Shown: positions 1-12,403, numbered from the stretch's first letter. The stretch is DNA of 64,000 nt from Echinometra lucunter (GCA_029962745.1 CM057161.1:5048887-5112886), one strand, 5' to 3'. Program-made: numbers and translations. The notes: generated by a model from the sequence alone, not told the origin.

Positions 1-1448
1 TACAAAATTAAACAAATAACTTCCATACATGATAATGGCTAAACGAAGATACTTATCATCACGACCGAAAACATCCTGGTAGATTTTTTTTTTTTAATGA
101 TAAAATTAGCATTTTTGAATAAAATAGCACCATACATAGCCCCCTCACAAAATAGTGCTATTCTTGCCACCTCGGAATCCATAATTTCAACTAGAGCCTC
201 TCATCAGTGCATGGCATTGTTTAGTGTCTTGTTACACTTTATATCCTAATCATCAAAACGAAATCGTGGATGACTGCGAACTATACCCAGTTTTAAAGAG
301 CATACAAATCGCCTTTACAAACTTTCGGGATAAAATATCCTCAGGAGTTACTTCAATAATTGCATTCAACTGGAGTGGGGACATTTCCTTGGCTTGTATG
401 ACCATCCATTCTATTCAAAACGTCCATAGCTCAGGCAAATTTTATATGAATCAGAGAAGTGTTATATGGTTCAGCTCCCCGTAGTCAGATTATATTGGTC
501 AATTTGTTAAATTAAAGAGGATTTGACTATATGCACCGATGTCAGTGATATTTTTCTGGATTTTCTTTACATTAACTCGTACTGTATTCAGCATCCAAAG
601 AATTTGCTTAAGAATTCCCGAGATATGACCCATTTAAAATCATTTTAAAAGATAGCGGGTTGTTGATAGTCCATAAGCTTTATGGGTTAAAAGACATTTA
701 ATACCAAGGATCATAAGTGTATCATTTCAATCGCGTGCATGCTGACTTAATGAAAGTGTGTAAAATCACTTTCTCATCAAGGTTACTAGTAGTACTATGA
801 ATAGATTTCCCTGTTGAGTCATATACCCATAAGCCTAACCAATAGATACTATATTTCTTTTTAAAGTTGGGGCTGGCGAGGAAGAAAAAAGATTCTGGCA
901 ATTCAACTCATTTTACAAAATGTGTTATCCATTCAAGTGCGGATAATACCACCATCTCTTTCTATTGATAAGTTATATTTCTCTCCTGCATGTATAATAT
1001 CCCTAATTTGTTCAAAAATTGCGCTCGATTCCCCTTCGATCTCAAATCATGTACATGGACATGATGGATATTAAAAAAAGTAGCGGTGCATTGTGGAGAT
1101 AAAATCAGACTTCAGCAGCTAGCGCAGTGGAACGAATGTCCGTGTGACAGCCCATCCCACTCCGCCCGATCGGTCTCGTGAACATTCCACTCTTCTCGAG
1201 GCCGAATCGAATGTTTCTGAGACCGAGCAACAGAATCAAACAAAAACAAAACAAAAGCAAGCAATCAAACTGAAATAAGACAAAAAACAAAACAAAAAAA
1301 AAAAACAAAAAAAAAAAGAGCAATCAGTACTTGATATCATGGACTTTTTTGTTTACACAGTGAAAAGAACAAAGAGGCTGTAATTTTATTGTTAACCTCT
1401 GGTCTCTTTGGTCTATATAGTCTCGTAAGCCTTTTTTTAATACACGCG
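1..1448. other. noncoding AT-rich stretch
   Basis: No reading frame here looks like a protein: the open frames are short and low in complexity, and the one at 1105-1323 on the minus strand is a translated poly-A/poly-T tract. I see no RNA gene. A run of A-rich sequence lies at 1240-1320. Confidence 0.6.
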
Positions 1449-1779
1449 CACTGGCATAGCTAAGGCGTGGGGGCACAAGGTGGCCATGGCTCCCCTGTTG
1501 ATCGGCGAGCAAAAACAAACAAACAAACAAGCAAAAATAACTTTCATTGAGTCCACTTCACATAACTTCCCCTATAGCCCTACCCTGCGAAATGTAAGTA
1601 CAACGTAAATATGCCAGTTCTCATATATAAGTTACCCCTAATACTGAATTTAGTGTGCAGAAAATGCCATTTTCACTGACGAATTTTCAAAAATCTCCCC
1701 TACCGTGGGAGGGGAATACCCCCTCCCACACCCTCGCCTTGCCCCCCCCCCTTGTTGAAAATTTCTGGCTACGCCAGTG
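1449..1779. mobile_element. hAT-like nonautonomous element (MITE)
   Basis: The left end reads CACTGGCATAGCTAAGG and the right end, reverse-complemented, reads CACTGGCGTAGCC, giving an imperfect terminal inverted repeat. The CA(G/C)TGGCGTAGC type of end resembles hAT-superfamily termini (family knowledge). The eight bases on each side agree at 5 of 8 positions, which would fit a decayed 8-bp target duplication. The interior has G/C runs and no transposase. Confidence 0.45.
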
Positions 1780-2040
1780 CTCACGGGCCGCTATTCGGTC
1801 AACAGGAATAGCTTGAGCCCAGCCGTTGAGCCGTCACTGGTGTCTGCGGAAGAGGGGGGGGGGGGAAGGGGAGCACCCACACAGACAATAAATGACCTGG
1901 GAACTCATGCATGCATGAGCTCGGGTACACTACTTGCATATTGTCATGGTTGTCGGCAATTGCCCCCCCCCCCCCCCCCCTTATGGACCTATCACAATGT
2001 CGGTACATTTTAACCAATAATTTTGTAATAATGACCATCA
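1780..2040. other. noncoding, with long G and C runs
   Basis: Contains a G run near 1852-1865 and a C run near 1963-1980. The apparent open frames across it, on both strands, only read through these homopolymers. No gene is seen. Confidence 0.5.
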
Positions 2041-2349
2041 TCCCTGATAGCAGAGACTGGTAGAAATTACGTCATAGTTACGTCTTATTTCTGTCGTGCC
2101 ATACGTCTTGTTTACGTCTTATTACCACGTCTTTAAGACGAAACTTTGCACCAGCACACGACGTAAAATAAGACGTCATATTTTGACGTCATTTTAACGT
2201 CGTATTGGGTGAAATAAGACGTCTTTAAGACATATTTCAGTCCAGACCAGAAGCCCTCAAACTGGTAAAAATCACGTCATTTTTACGTCTTTTCACGTCA
2301 TGTCTTACATCTTTTTTTACGTCATTTACTTACGCCTTAAAGACGTCAT

Positions 2350-2813
2350 TTTGCACCTGCACAAGACGTAAAATAAGACGTCGTATTTTGACGTCACTTA
2401 CACTCATTTACATTTTCTAGTAAATTACTCTCGGCTCTGCAAATTGGCAACACTGATGACATCATGCATGCGTAGCTTTACCAGTCACTCTGTGCATGAA
2501 ATTTCACATTTTCTCAAATTTCTTGGAAGATACACATTTTCTAACCCCCATAGTCAATGTACATGTATGTTCAGAATAATTGTTTTTTACATAACATAGG
2601 GCCTACTTTGAGTATGGGATGAGAAAATGTGTAACGTCCAATAAAATTAAGAAAATATGACATTTCATGTATTAAGTAAATGGAGGAGTGCTAGCATATG
2701 AAATCATCAGTGTTGCCAATTTGCTGAGCCGAGAGTAATTTACTTGAAAATGTAAATGAGTGTAAGTGACGTCAAAATACGACGTCTTATTTTACGTCTT
2801 GTGCAGGTGCAAA
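2350..2813. repeat. inverted repeat, 110-bp arms
   Basis: The arm at 2350-2459 is matched in reverse complement by 2704-2813, with few mismatches. Both carry the ACGTC motifs and a segment containing GCAAATTGGCAACACTGATGA or its close variant. The loop between them is about 240 bp. This is a foldback structure inside the larger ACGTC-rich element. Confidence 0.75.
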
Positions 2814-3780
2814 CTAACATCTTTAAGACGTAAGTAAATGACATATTCTTATTCTTTGACTGATTTTGTTCATTCGTTCTTAAAATACTGTTCAAATTCA
2901 TCTCCTTTTATTGAAACAGTAAAACTTCTGGGGTTGTCTTTCCCTTTCATGATAGTACAAGACGCTGTAAAGACATACTTTAGATGTGACGTTTTACTCC
3001 TCACTTGTCATTTTAGACACATACAGTTTCATGTTTATCGTACAATCGTACAATGCAATCAAATACAAAAAAAACCCTCCTGATAAATCATTTTCAAATG
3101 CTAAAACAAAAAGAAAATTTAATGAATCTGAACATCGCACAGAATTGCATTTTCAAAACTTAGTACATGTGTCTTTCTTCAATTATAAAATTTCTTCTAC
3201 ACTTCAAAAAGTGAGGGTACATAAATAAGGAAATGTATTACAAATTTTTGGTCTGTTTATAAAAAAAATGGAAAGACTAACAAGACAAACTAAATCAGAA
3301 CTAAGAATACAATGGCTTTGGCAAGGCTTATCCATGGATCGTATACGATCCATGGCTTATCACACACATTATGATATTGAGCAAAGTTGAAAAGGGTAGA
3401 CATCAGTATATTATCTAAAGAACACAAGAGATATCAGAATTTAGAAATACAGTAGAGAACTTGAGCACCTGGCCAAGATAACACAAACTACGTGACCAAG
3501 AGAGAAAAACCTTGCATTATAAAGCACTTTCTATACAACTGTTTCACAGTCTGATCTAAGCATCCACCTATTTTTTCTCTGTTTTGTTTTAATGGGGTCA
3601 GTAGTGCTCATTGTTCTTTTCTTTTCTTTTCATGGGGAGGAGGGACCCCCTGAATATTTCCTTAATTACTGTTGACCTCACATTTCGTAGTGTAGTTCCA
3701 ATTATAGCAGGATTAGAACTTTGCATTCTCTAACTCTTATATTCACAAAATAGATTTATGCCTATGCAGTATGCATTTAT

Positions 3781-3975
3781 GTCATTTGGCAATTAATCTG
3801 CATTTTGCCACTCTCCACCCAAGTGAAGATTGGTACGGGCAGGAAGAAATTCCTAAAATGCTTTGAGCACTGAAATTGGTAGCCTAGCTGAGCCGGGGTA
3901 TAATATTGAGAGCGCCTTGAGCACCTTTGTTTAGTGAATACGTGCGGTGTATAAACATCCAATACTATTATAATA
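3781..3975 (+). mobile_element. 5'-truncated tRNA-derived SINE fragment
   Basis: The segment TTTGGCAATTAAT through the TGCCACTCTCCACC and GAGCACC blocks to ATCCAATA aligns by eye, with gaps, to the body of the SINE at 55983-56250 in the same orientation. The tRNA-like head is missing. It sits inside the 2041-6938 element. Confidence 0.5.
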
Positions 3976-4309
3976 CCTGAAAATTAACTGATTACCTTCT
4001 TCATTGTATGCAAGGGAGTGTAGCGACGGAGCGGAAGATTTTATATATTTTGAACAGTCAAACATATTTTAGAGCACTTTAGGAAAGTCTTCACAATCTG
4101 TTGTCCAGGGGCGTAACAGGTACCTGTTATCGGGGGGGGGGGGGGGGGCAGAGCCCAAAATTTCCCGGTAACTAGTCTATGTCTAGAATCTGTGGCGTAG
4201 CTAGGACTGAATTTTAGGAGGTGCTCCACCGGCGTAAATCCTATTCAAGGAGTGGAGGATGAAAAACTTTTTTAACGATTTTTTCCCCTCTCACACACAT
4301 TTTAATATC

Positions 4310-4500
4310 TATTTTGCGAGCGAGCGAGCAGAAAATAACCATTTTTCCGGTTTTGAATCCCATTTTCGAATAAAAATTCTAAAATATGACAAAAGTGCGA
4401 AGCGAGCGAGCCAAAAAATAACCACTTTTCTCGATTTTGATCGCATTTTCGGATGGAAATCCTGAGGTTTTGATGAGCGAGCGCAAAATAACCCCCCTTT
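4310..4500. repeat. degenerate tandem repeat with GCGAGCGAGC motif
   Basis: About three loosely repeated units of roughly 85-90 bp, each with GCGAGCGAGC followed by AAAATAACC and a TTTTCGAT/ATTTTCG block. Open frames on both strands here come from the repeat. Similar GCGAGCGA-type motifs recur at 54100-54260. Confidence 0.5.
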
Positions 4501-4689
4501 TTTAATAGCATTTTCAAATAAATTCTAAAATATGATGGTTGTTTATGATAGATATTCAGAATTTTTACTAACTGATTAATTATAATATATTTTCTTCCTT
4601 AAAAAGTGAGTCTGCATGGGGGGAAATGTGCATACCATACCATAAATAGTTTTGGATATTGATTACTGAAGCACTGAAACTAAAAGGTA

Positions 4690-6110
4690 CCATTTCCTCA
4701 TCTCCCTTTTCAGCTTTGAAATCTTGAAAGGTAATGTAATTTACTCTTCCCATTTTTCCAAGAAAAAATGAGTTTACAAAGGTATTTATTTCTCCGTATC
4801 GATATTTTTTTAATATTTGTATGCTTTATTGAATCATAAAACGAAAATTAGGAAAAATTACAATATTTACAAATAATTACAACAGATTAGGATATTGTAA
4901 CAAACAAAACAAGATAGAAAAACCGAGTATACCCCCCCAAAAAAAAACAAAGGGGGGGGGGCAGAAAAACCGTGGACAATACAATACTGTACAGTTGCTT
5001 AACCCATTCGTGACAGAGGTCCACATTTTGTGGTTTGGCCTAATATCTTTTGATGCAAAGCCCTTAAAAATCATACCAAATACACGAGCAGAAAGAGCAA
5101 AAAATCTACACAAACTGTGCCTATTTTGGTTGCGTCAATATTTGTTGTTTGATGCTGAAAACTTTTCAAAGGAAAATAAGCATTAAAATCCTTAAATTGG
5201 CAATGTGATAGAAAGTTTAAAATCACCGTTTTCCCCTGCAAATTGGCAACTTTTTGACTTCTCATCATAATTTCCGTCAATTTATATTCATTTCAGATAC
5301 ATGATGTTTTATAAGAAAAATGTAGCAATAAAATAAAAATATTGGTGTTGCCAATTTGAAGAATAAACGCTGATCAAATTAGACTTTACATAATTCCTGT
5401 CACGAATGGGTTAATAAATGTAGGGGAATTCCCAAAAAGACTCCATAATTATCTTAAGGCTGTGCCATAGAGTCTTATACAAAAATTTTAAAAAACAACA
5501 GATCTTTATGAGCATAAATAAACCAAACTAATAACATGTACTATACATGCAAAAGAATTTCTATCATGGAACCACATTATAGACCTATATTTACATTTCC
5601 AAAAATTAGGATTACACCTCAAATTTCACCGTATCGATATTTGGAAACTAATAGTGGGCGTCATGATGTACATTAAACTCTTGCTTCTGAAATGTAATTA
5701 AAATGACACCACTCTCGCTTTTCAGCTTCGAAATCTTGAAAGGTATATGTGACTATTCTCACTTTTCTAAGAAAAATGAAAATAAAGTTTCCAAAGGCAT
5801 TTATTTCTCCCTTCCGTCTTTAAAAGCTTTCAAAAGTTGGAAACTAAATTATAATGGGCGTTATCATGATCATGCACGTTAAATTCTTGCTTTCGAAATT
5901 GGATGACACTGCTCGTGCTTTTCAGCTTTGAAATCTTGAAAGGCATTGTAAATGAATACTCTCGATTTTCCAAGAAAACTGAAAACAAAGCGGCTTCCAA
6001 ACATGCCAAGGTATTTTTTCTCCCTTTTGCCTTAAGAAAATTTCGATATTTTGAATCGTAATGATGCACATAAGATGTTTGCTTTTGAAAGGTGACTGAC
6101 ATGACACTGC
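4690..6110. repeat. imperfect dispersed repeats of about 200 bp
   Basis: The block TTTCAGCTTTGAAATCTTG recurs near 4709, 5722 (one change) and 5920, each followed by a short spacer, a CCAAGAAAA-type block and an AAGG(C/T)ATTTATTTCTCC-type block. The last two copies are about 200 bp apart in tandem; the first is separated from them by the TTAA MITE. No coding is seen. Confidence 0.5.
5003..5410. mobile_element. piggyBac-type TTAA MITE, copy 1
   Basis: A 408-bp element flanked by TTAA at 4999-5002 and 5411-5414. Its ends CCCATTCGTGACAG and CTGTCACGAATGGG are perfect inverted repeats. A TTAA target duplication with CCC termini is characteristic of piggyBac-superfamily elements (family knowledge). 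No transposase is encoded. A closely similar copy lies at 41462-41872, and a diverged inverted copy begins near 63571. This copy sits within the 2041-6938 element and is therefore the later insertion. Confidence 0.75.
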
Positions 6111-7080
6111 TTCTATACTTAGACTAAGATAGTTTGGAAAAAATTGTTATGAATTTTTGAAATTTGAAGTTAGATGACTTCATATACGTGAAAATAAAAA
6201 CAAAAAAATCCTTCAAAGTGTGATAAATATTGGGTGATGGAGCCAGTTATAAATGATAAGGCATGAAAATAAACTTTTGGTCCATTAAATGATCAAATTA
6301 GGTAGTTTCTACTGAAAAGAGAATTCAAAGTCGGTAGGTGCTTAAATTCCATGAAAAGTGGTAGTCTACCGCCTAAATCGGTAGAGTTGGCAAGTATGTG
6401 ATTTTCACCTACTAATTTGCTCTCAGCCAATCAAATGAAAGGATTTTCAGTAGCTTATAACAGTTGTCAGTAAAAGTCACTGACATAACTCTTCATGGAA
6501 CGTTCCCCTATTAATTTCAGGGTAGAAAATGAAAATTTCTTTTTTGAATAAATATTATGTCTTGGAAAAAGCAAGAAGTCGTTTATGATGATTGTTGTGA
6601 TCTCATTGGAAAAGCCATAAAAAATGGTAGCAATATATGGATGTAAAAAATAACGTAAAAATCACGTCATATTGTGGTCTTTAAAAAGTTGTTAAAACGT
6701 GGGAAATAATTGACGTAAAAACCCCGTCTTATTCTGGTCTTAGAGAAGACGTAATAAAGTGGTAAATAGTTTGACGTAAAATTTACATCATATTATGGTC
6801 AAACAAAAAGTGGGGAAATATTGGTCATCAAAAAGACGTATTGCCGTCGCAAAATAGTCATCTATACGACGTATGACGTGTGGACCAGTTTGAGACCATT
6901 TTATGACGTCTTAAAGACGTACGTCTGCTATCAGGGATATTGGCCAGTCTTTACCAATATTCTCTTGGTCGCACACAAATTAACCAAAGTATTGGTCATT
7001 TTGACCAATACTATTTTAGAGTGATTTAAGTGGGAAGCACCGGACTCGTGAGGTGTGCGTCGAAGGGATGGCCTTTCAGG

Positions 7081-7187
7081 TTTTTTTTTTCTCTCTCTCT
7101 CTCTCTCTTCTTCTTCTTCTTCTTCTTCTTCTTCTTCTTCTTCTTCTTCTTCTTCTTCTTCCCCCCTCTCTCTCTCTCTCTTTTCTT

Positions 7188-7226
<39 letters not shown>
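7081..7226. repeat. compound microsatellite (T)n-(CT)n-(CTT)n-(CT)n
   Basis: A poly-T run, then (CT)n, about sixteen CTT units, a C run, and (CT)n again. All three plus-strand frames stay open through it and produce Phe, Leu-Ser or Ser homopolymers, which are artefacts. Confidence 0.9.
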
Positions 7227-7229
<3 letters not shown>

Positions 7230-7330
7230 ATTTCATGGAGCAGGGGTTACGCCATTGCGAAGGATAGTTAACAGCGTTTGCCCCCGGATGCACCTGAAGG
7301 GCGCCATTTATCTCGACGGCAATCTCCAAT

Positions 7331-8960
7331 AAGTTGATCGTGAAAATGTTTCCTCTTTAGGATCAATCAATATCTTCGAGTAAATATGAAAGAGTATGAA
7401 TTTTCCGTTATTAAACAGATCATGTTGGTTTTTTTTTATCGGTTTATCGTAACCCTTTAGTCAATCTTTCGTGAATTGGATAAATCAAACATTACACTGT
7501 TAGGACTGTCATAGTGCTTAGCTCTGTTATTTTGCATCCAAAATGTCTACAATCATGTATGACGCTGACTTGGCATTTTAACCCAAAGTAGGCCTATAAG
7601 TTCAAAGTGAATTTGAAGTAAAGTCTCAGGTCTTAATTCAGAACGGTAATGAAAATGTTCGTGCACTTATTGATTGTTTAGACCAGCAATTTTTGTAAAG
7701 AATCCAGATATTGATGATGACGGACAGGAAAATTCGTTTCATTTTTCAGTCCCTTCCGGAATCACCCTCAAATTTCTGTTGTTTTATACATTATTTCATG
7801 TACCTACCACTATCTTTATCAATACTCGCGTGACTGTTTTTTTTATCTTGTTTTGATTTTTTAACCTTAGTTCAGGATTCAGTTAACAAAAGAGTACATT
7901 GGGTATACTTTTACTGCTCGTTATTTTTTATCAATCTTCTTGTAGATATATTTCTCGATCGAATTTCTCCCTCAAGTTTTATTTTCAATATTGGGTTTGT
8001 TTACGTTTACATCCTGTCTATATAGTGTATTGACACTGTTCATGTTAAGTTGCAATTTTGTTTTAAAAGTTTCGATTTCTCTACCCCATCATCTCTTCAC
8101 GACTTTTTACAGGGGGCTGGGGGCTACAGCCCCCCCCCCCAATATCGGCTATAAAAATATAGAAAAAACCTAATAATTGTAAAAACTTAATATCTAAATT
8201 GTAAATTGCTCATATCATAGGCTTTCAAAGCCATAAAATCCCAAGGGATACAGCCCCATGACTCTGCCTGTTTGGGTGTCAGCTCCCCTAAAAAAAAAAC
8301 GTTCCGTAGCCCCTGATTTATTCCCTCAAATCTCGAGTAAAGAGAATCAAATACTAAAGCACACTTCTAAACATATTTTGAAAATGAAACGAATTTTCGA
8401 TAATACAAAGAACTTTGAAAGACAGACGCGTTCGGGAAACACTTAGCGGAATAGATAAACTTTTGGATATGTGATAAAAAAAAACAATCAAAAGTACAGT
8501 GCACCATATTTGTAGGGGGAAAAACGATAATACTACGAATGGAGCTGGGCAGGGCAACTGGCTCGAAGCAAAGGACAACAGATGGACAAAGCCGTGCAAG
8601 GATGTAAACAGGAAACATGCTCGCAGAGTCAGAGAAGACCAAACTTAAGAGAGAGAGTGATATCGGTGTATGGTCAGTGGCGTAGGAAGTTGGGGCATGT
8701 GGTGCACCACATACCCCACCCTCCATCGAATGGCAAGATAGCGGGAGAGGGGAAAGAGAGGGAGGGAGAGAAAAAAATAGGCAAGGAAAGAAAGGAAAAG
8801 AAGAGGAAGAAAAGAAAGAGGAAATAAGATGACCGGATAGTGATAAATGCAAGGCTCTCAGAAAGAACATTATTGGTGCTTATGAAGCTAACCTGGATAA
8901 ATAAGTTTGGTGGGTTTTTTTTTTTTTTTTTTTTTTTTGGGGGGGGGGGGGGTTGGGGGT
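7331..8960. other. noncoding stretch with a hAT-like end and homopolymers
   Basis: No credible coding. CAGTGGCGTAGG at about 8675 resembles a hAT-type terminus without a matching partner. Purine-rich sequence at 8740-8826 is followed by a long T run and a G run at about 8917-8953. The 167-codon minus-strand frame at 8367-8870 is mainly the pyrimidine complement of the purine tract. Confidence 0.5.
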
Positions 8961-11330
8961 ATTATAATCTCACACACCCTCCTAGTAACCTTTGACCCTA
9001 TTACACTGATAAGGGAAATGTAGCTAGTTACATTTCCTTGCACTGATGTTCATTCCCCGACTAACACCGATGTCCCCATGACTATGATGCCATGCAGTGC
9101 CCCACCCCCTCTCTTGATCCCCTCACTGGCTACACTCACGCTACGCCATTTTTTATTGTGTTGATGAACGCGTCACGGAACAGGGTCAATTACTGACCCG
9201 GCTTGATCATGTTGATGTAATGGGGTCTTTTTGTCTTGCCCTGAGCCTACAATACTAAAGACGACTATGATTATGATAACTTAACAAAAGACTTTCTGGG
9301 ATTTTTTTTTCTGTATTGAGCTGCTTCCTCGCGATAAGTTTCCTCAGTATACATTATCTAGCATATTCGATTGTGCGTTTGTGCGTAGCAAATATCACAA
9401 TGAACCCCCCCCCCCCCAGAAAAACAACAACAACAACAAAACAAAACAAAACAGAAGAAAACAACCTTTTTATTAATGTTCACCCGGATCCAGCCGATGG
9501 TAATCTTACCAAAAAGTTCTAGATGTTTGCATAAAACCCAAATGTCACATGCATGACATGCATTTTTATTTTCAATTCTGATATACCTTCTTGTCATCGT
9601 TCCGCTACAGTGGAGAAATGTCAGTTCAGTCCAATTCATTTAAGAGTATTGTTCAATATTTCACCTTGCTTACAAATTAATTGACAAATCATTTGTTTTG
9701 TAAACAACATTAATGCTCTGTAAAACAACGTTGTCGCTGATACACACATTGGTTTGAAATTAAGTTTCATATTCACAACGTAGAAGAGAGAAATAAACCA
9801 ACTTGACTCTATGTGGGTTAAGACAATAACTATCAAGTTCTATTCTCCATAGAGTAATATTTCTAAAAAGTTTTTTTCAAACAATTAGCAGAAGCTTGTA
9901 TACAAGAATATTATCGTTCAAATAGAATCGATAAAATTTAATCTAATTCAAAGGACATTTGCAATAGCGGATACACGTAGGAAACGATTTACCAAAAAAA
10001 GGGGGGCGAAAAGTAATGTTTTACTTAATTGAAGTGTGCGTTATTTGTCTTTTTTATACACATTCGGCATTTCAGTCTAATTATTGTTTTAACAAAATGT
10101 GACGGGCACTGACCACTACAAACGTTGATATAAAAATTCGAAAGTGTATGTAAAATGTGTTGAAGTTCTGTTGGAAGCCAGTGGAGGTAAGGATAGAAAA
10201 AAGGTGAAGTGAAGCGATAGTTTAGATGTGAATTCCATATATAAGATGAAAATAAATTTCGGAAAGTGCCTACATGAATCTCGTCAATTCCGATAACACA
10301 TGCTTTAATGTAGGCCGGGAAAACGCGCAGTTAATCTGCTCATTTTCATCAAAATTGGAAATGGGAGTTTAACATGGGCCGGGAATGGGGGGGGGGGGGG
10401 GGGGGGTCGGTCCCTTGGGGTGAGAGCCCTAATACTCTCTGTTGACATCAAAACTTACCAAGTACATTAACATTTTATTGTCTTTTTTTCAAATTATTTT
10501 CATTTTGTTCGTCTTTCTAGATTATTCATTTTATATGTTCTTATTCAGTAATTCTCAACTTACGTTTGGTCATGTCTTGCATTTCTTATTATGTTATGTT
10601 ATGTTTTGATATGTTTTCATTATTATTTTGAATTCTTTTTTTTTTTTTATCACTGTTTTGATGGTATCACTGTATATGTTCACACAGTTTTGTTTCTGTA
10701 ATCTCACGAACTTGCTGAAGGCCAGCCGTTTTTGGCTGAAGTGAGTTCTTTTTACCGTGATAAAATAAATAAATTAATGATAATATTACTAAACTTATAA
10801 AGCGCATAATAAGAATACACTTCTCTATGCGCTGCACATAGAGGAATAAAACATAATACATCAATACCAAATAATGATATGCATGTACATAATAAGTATA
10901 CAATCAATAAAATATGTTATTAATAGGTAAATGAAAACTAATAATAATTAAGGAAGGCGGAAAAGGTCGGTTTTAAGTACAGATTTGAAATGAAAATTAA
11001 ATAAGTGATTATCCTTGTCTTTGCTTTTCTGATTATCCCCCCTTTCTTTGTTCTCGGAATGAAGAGTATATGCTGTCCTCTAATATCATGTCAGCCCCGA
11101 GTTCCAACCAGAAATACTGGCCGGTCTTTCATAATATCAGCACTCCATGTCGATGACCGGAAGGAATATGGACAAAAGGACGCCACAGGGCTGGACCCTT
11201 TGTCGCCGCCCTTCCACACATAGAACATAAAACTAAGTAAATGATCTATCGAGAGAGCAAATATTATTTCCTTCATCCGCATTTGATGTCAGTAATATTA
11301 ACAAATATAACCGTTAAAACTAACCCATGA
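8961..11330. other. noncoding stretch, partly LINE-tail-like
   Basis: AT-rich with no gene-like frame. A C run lies at about 9406-9417 and a G run at 10387-10406. From about 10490 to 10775 the sequence ends in a GAAGGCCAGC...TGGCTGAAGTGAG block followed by GATAAAATAAATAAAT. This resembles the 3' end of a non-LTR retrotransposon; the assignment is by eye and tentative. Confidence 0.4.
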
Positions 11331-12243
11331 GATTTCAATTTATTGGACATATTTATCTGGGAGTCTTGTTCATTTTGTTTTGTTGTCCTCTATATTTTTC
11401 GACATACTTGATGTATGGTTTTTCTTTTTATATTAAGAAAGAAAATAATATAGAATAAAATGATATATAACAGAATAATAACTATGAATACAAAGAAAGT
11501 AAAACTAAATTTCACCATTTGATTACAACACAATTCCTTCTTTTTCAACCAAAACTTATCGGATGATGATAAGCGAAACTATATATTAGAATCAAAATGA
11601 AATAAAAAATGCTATGTGGCAAGTTTGTCATGTAAGATTTCAATTTATTGGACATAATTATCTGGGAGTCTTGTTCATTTTGTTTTGTTGTCATCTATAT
11701 CTTTCGACATACTTGATGTATGGTTTTTCTTTTTATATTAAGAAAGAAAGTAATATAGAATAAAATGATATATAACAGAATAATAACTATGAATACAAAG
11801 AAAGTAAAACTAAATTTCACCATTTGATTACAACACAATTCCTTCTTTTTCAACCAAAACTTATCGGATGATGATAAGCGAAACTATATATTAGAATCAA
11901 AATGAAATAAAAAATGCTATGTGGCAAGTTTGTCATGTAAGATTTCAATTTATTGGACATAATTATCTGGGAGTCTTGTTCATTTTGTTTTGTTGTCATC
12001 TATATCTTTCGACATACTTGATGTATGGTTTTTCTTTTTATATTAAGAAAGAAAGTAATATAGAATAAAATGATATATAACAGAATAATAATTATGAATA
12101 CAAAGAAAGTAAAACTAAATTTCACCATTTGATTACAACACAATTCCTTCTTTTTCAACCAAAACATATCGGATGATGATAAGCGAAACTATATATTTGA
12201 ATCAAAATGAAATAAAAAATGCTATGTGGCAAGTTTGTCATGT
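11331..12243. repeat. three-copy tandem repeat, 305-bp unit
   Basis: Units begin at 11331, 11636 and 11941 with GATTTCAATTTATTGGACAT and differ at only a handful of positions. Spacing is exactly 305 bp both times. Each unit contains an AAGAAAGAAA..TATAGAATAAAATGATATATAAC block and ends GTGGCAAGTTTGTCATGT. No open frame runs through a unit. The low divergence points to recent amplification. Confidence 0.9.
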
Positions 12244-12403
12244 CTGAGGAAAATGCGTATATGAGTGATAGAAATCGAAAATGTTTTACGTCTCGCCCAC
12301 TCTTATTTTCTTCTCCCTAACCTCTCTCCTCTCTTCTTTCGTCTCTCATGCATTCTCAAAAACATGTCCATCCGCAGCCTCCACTCCGGCGGAGAAGGAA
12401 TGG

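Larger units (their letters stand above)
2041..6938. mobile_element. large TIR/foldback element rich in ACGTC motifs
   Basis: The left end TCCCTGATAGCAGA (2041-2054) is the exact inverse of TCTGCTATCAGGGA (6925-6938). Inside both ends, subterminal sequence (about 2060-2400 and 6640-6925) is packed with TTTACGTC, GACGTC and AAGACGT motifs in both orientations. No transposase frame is visible, so it would be nonautonomous or decayed. Other repeats are nested inside: a 110-bp inverted pair, a SINE fragment, a TTAA MITE and imperfect repeats of about 200 bp. A target duplication is not clear (an AT dinucleotide at best), so the exact borders and superfamily are uncertain. It could also be two related short elements rather than one long one. 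Confidence 0.5.

Noticed and set aside
2041..6938. Transposase gene inside the TIR element
   Set aside because: Frames within it are under 100 codons and AT-driven; no DDE-type or other transposase motif is seen.
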